Positions 63,808 through 64,000 of a stretch of DNA of 64,000 bases are shown piece by piece. A program made the position numbers and the translations under genes. Position 1 is the first letter of the stretch. Each line of letters begins with the position of its first letter. Origin of the DNA: Rubrivivax sp. (GTDB taxonomy: Bacteria; Pseudomonadota; Gammaproteobacteria; Burkholderiales; Burkholderiaceae_C); assembly GCA_022843905.1 (NCBI GenBank), contig JALHMT010000006.1, positions 1-64,000 of the forward strand. The letters are read 5' to 3'. The notes under the pieces were generated by a model. The model had not been told where the DNA came from and ran no database searches. It was given only the letters and a program-made list of their open reading frames with translations.

Positions 63808-64000
63808 ATGCTGTCTTGCCACGATGAGCTCGGCCTTTCTCTCACTTGCGGCTCAGCTGCAGCCGCCAGCGCGTACTGTCGCGGCGTCGACGCCTACCTG
63901 CACGCATGGCCCGGCCTGCGCGCTGCCACCGACGACGCGCTGCAGCACGACCCGGCGTTTGCGCTGGCGCACTGCCTTCGCGCGATGGAAGCGGCCACCC
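63808..64000 (+). CDS. Start of a TPR-like protein, cut by window end
   Basis: The ATG at 63808 has GAAGGA about 7 bp upstream and opens at least 64 codons to the window edge. The peptide LHAWPGLRAATDDALQHDPAFALAHCLRAMEAAT resembles a TPR-type repeat, as in longer cytoplasmic tetratricopeptide proteins. It follows the AhpD-like gene by 29 bp and is probably on the same transcript. Confidence 0.55.
   Translation, partial: MLSCHDELGLSLTCGSAAAASAYCRGVDAYLHAWPGLRAATDDALQHDPAFALAHCLRAMEAAT

Overview
The window is GC-rich DNA that looks like a betaproteobacterial chromosome, most likely Burkholderiales. The pointers are an initiator tRNA-fMet of proteobacterial type, tandem Bug-family (tripartite tricarboxylate) solute-binding proteins, a DUF6701 surface protein, and very dense signal-transduction genes. 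This assignment is inference from gene content; no marker fixes the species.

0-11.5 kb is an integrated element beside the 3' half of tRNA-fMet. It carries a leftward type I restriction-modification operon (xre-hsdR-hsdS-AlbA_2/ATPase-hsdM; the four large genes overlap by 4 bp). A divergent excisionase-like gene and tyrosine integrase follow, then a YggL-like/GIY-YIG-like gene pair and a second XRE regulator. Two matching inverted repeats in the divergent control region suggest one regulator for both restriction and integration genes. 11.6-13.5 kb holds four tightly packed genes, three of them lipoproteins.

13.9-24.2 kb is an aromatic catabolism locus. On the minus strand lie a two-component Rieske ring-hydroxylating dioxygenase (reductase, alpha, beta), a dihydrodiol-type SDR dehydrogenase, a 62-aa protein, a class II aldolase family protein, a flavin monooxygenase and a decayed second SDR. 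On the plus strand are an IclR regulator and two Bug-family binding proteins. Five copies of TGTCC-N7-GGACA, one overlapping each of two predicted -10 boxes, define a likely IclR regulon.

24.8-51.5 kb is a sensory and cyclic-di-GMP region. It contains a TPR-GGDEF cyclase divergent from a winged-helix-TPR-degenerate-GGDEF protein that keeps the c-di-GMP inhibitory-site motif; a PAS-GGDEF-EAL protein; CheW, two MCPs sharing an identical 785-bp segment, and an Aer-like receptor; a FIST / PAS-GSDEF-EAL / 7TM-PAS-GGDEF operon; a divergent operon with a B12-binding protein carrying the W-x9-EH signature of cobalamin photoreceptors, next to a GGDEF protein; a CheB-CheR-PAS fusion; a histidine kinase; and an AraC-type regulator.

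51.8-64 kb encodes a 2236-residue secreted beta-helix/DUF6701 protein, a divergent heparinase II/III-like lyase, a LysR regulator with a box-rich operator, YdhR-like and AhpD-like enzymes, and the start of one more gene cut by the window edge. The strongest candidates for undescribed biology are the B12 (possibly light)-linked c-di-GMP operon with its FIST neighbour, and the winged-helix/degenerate-GGDEF regulator.
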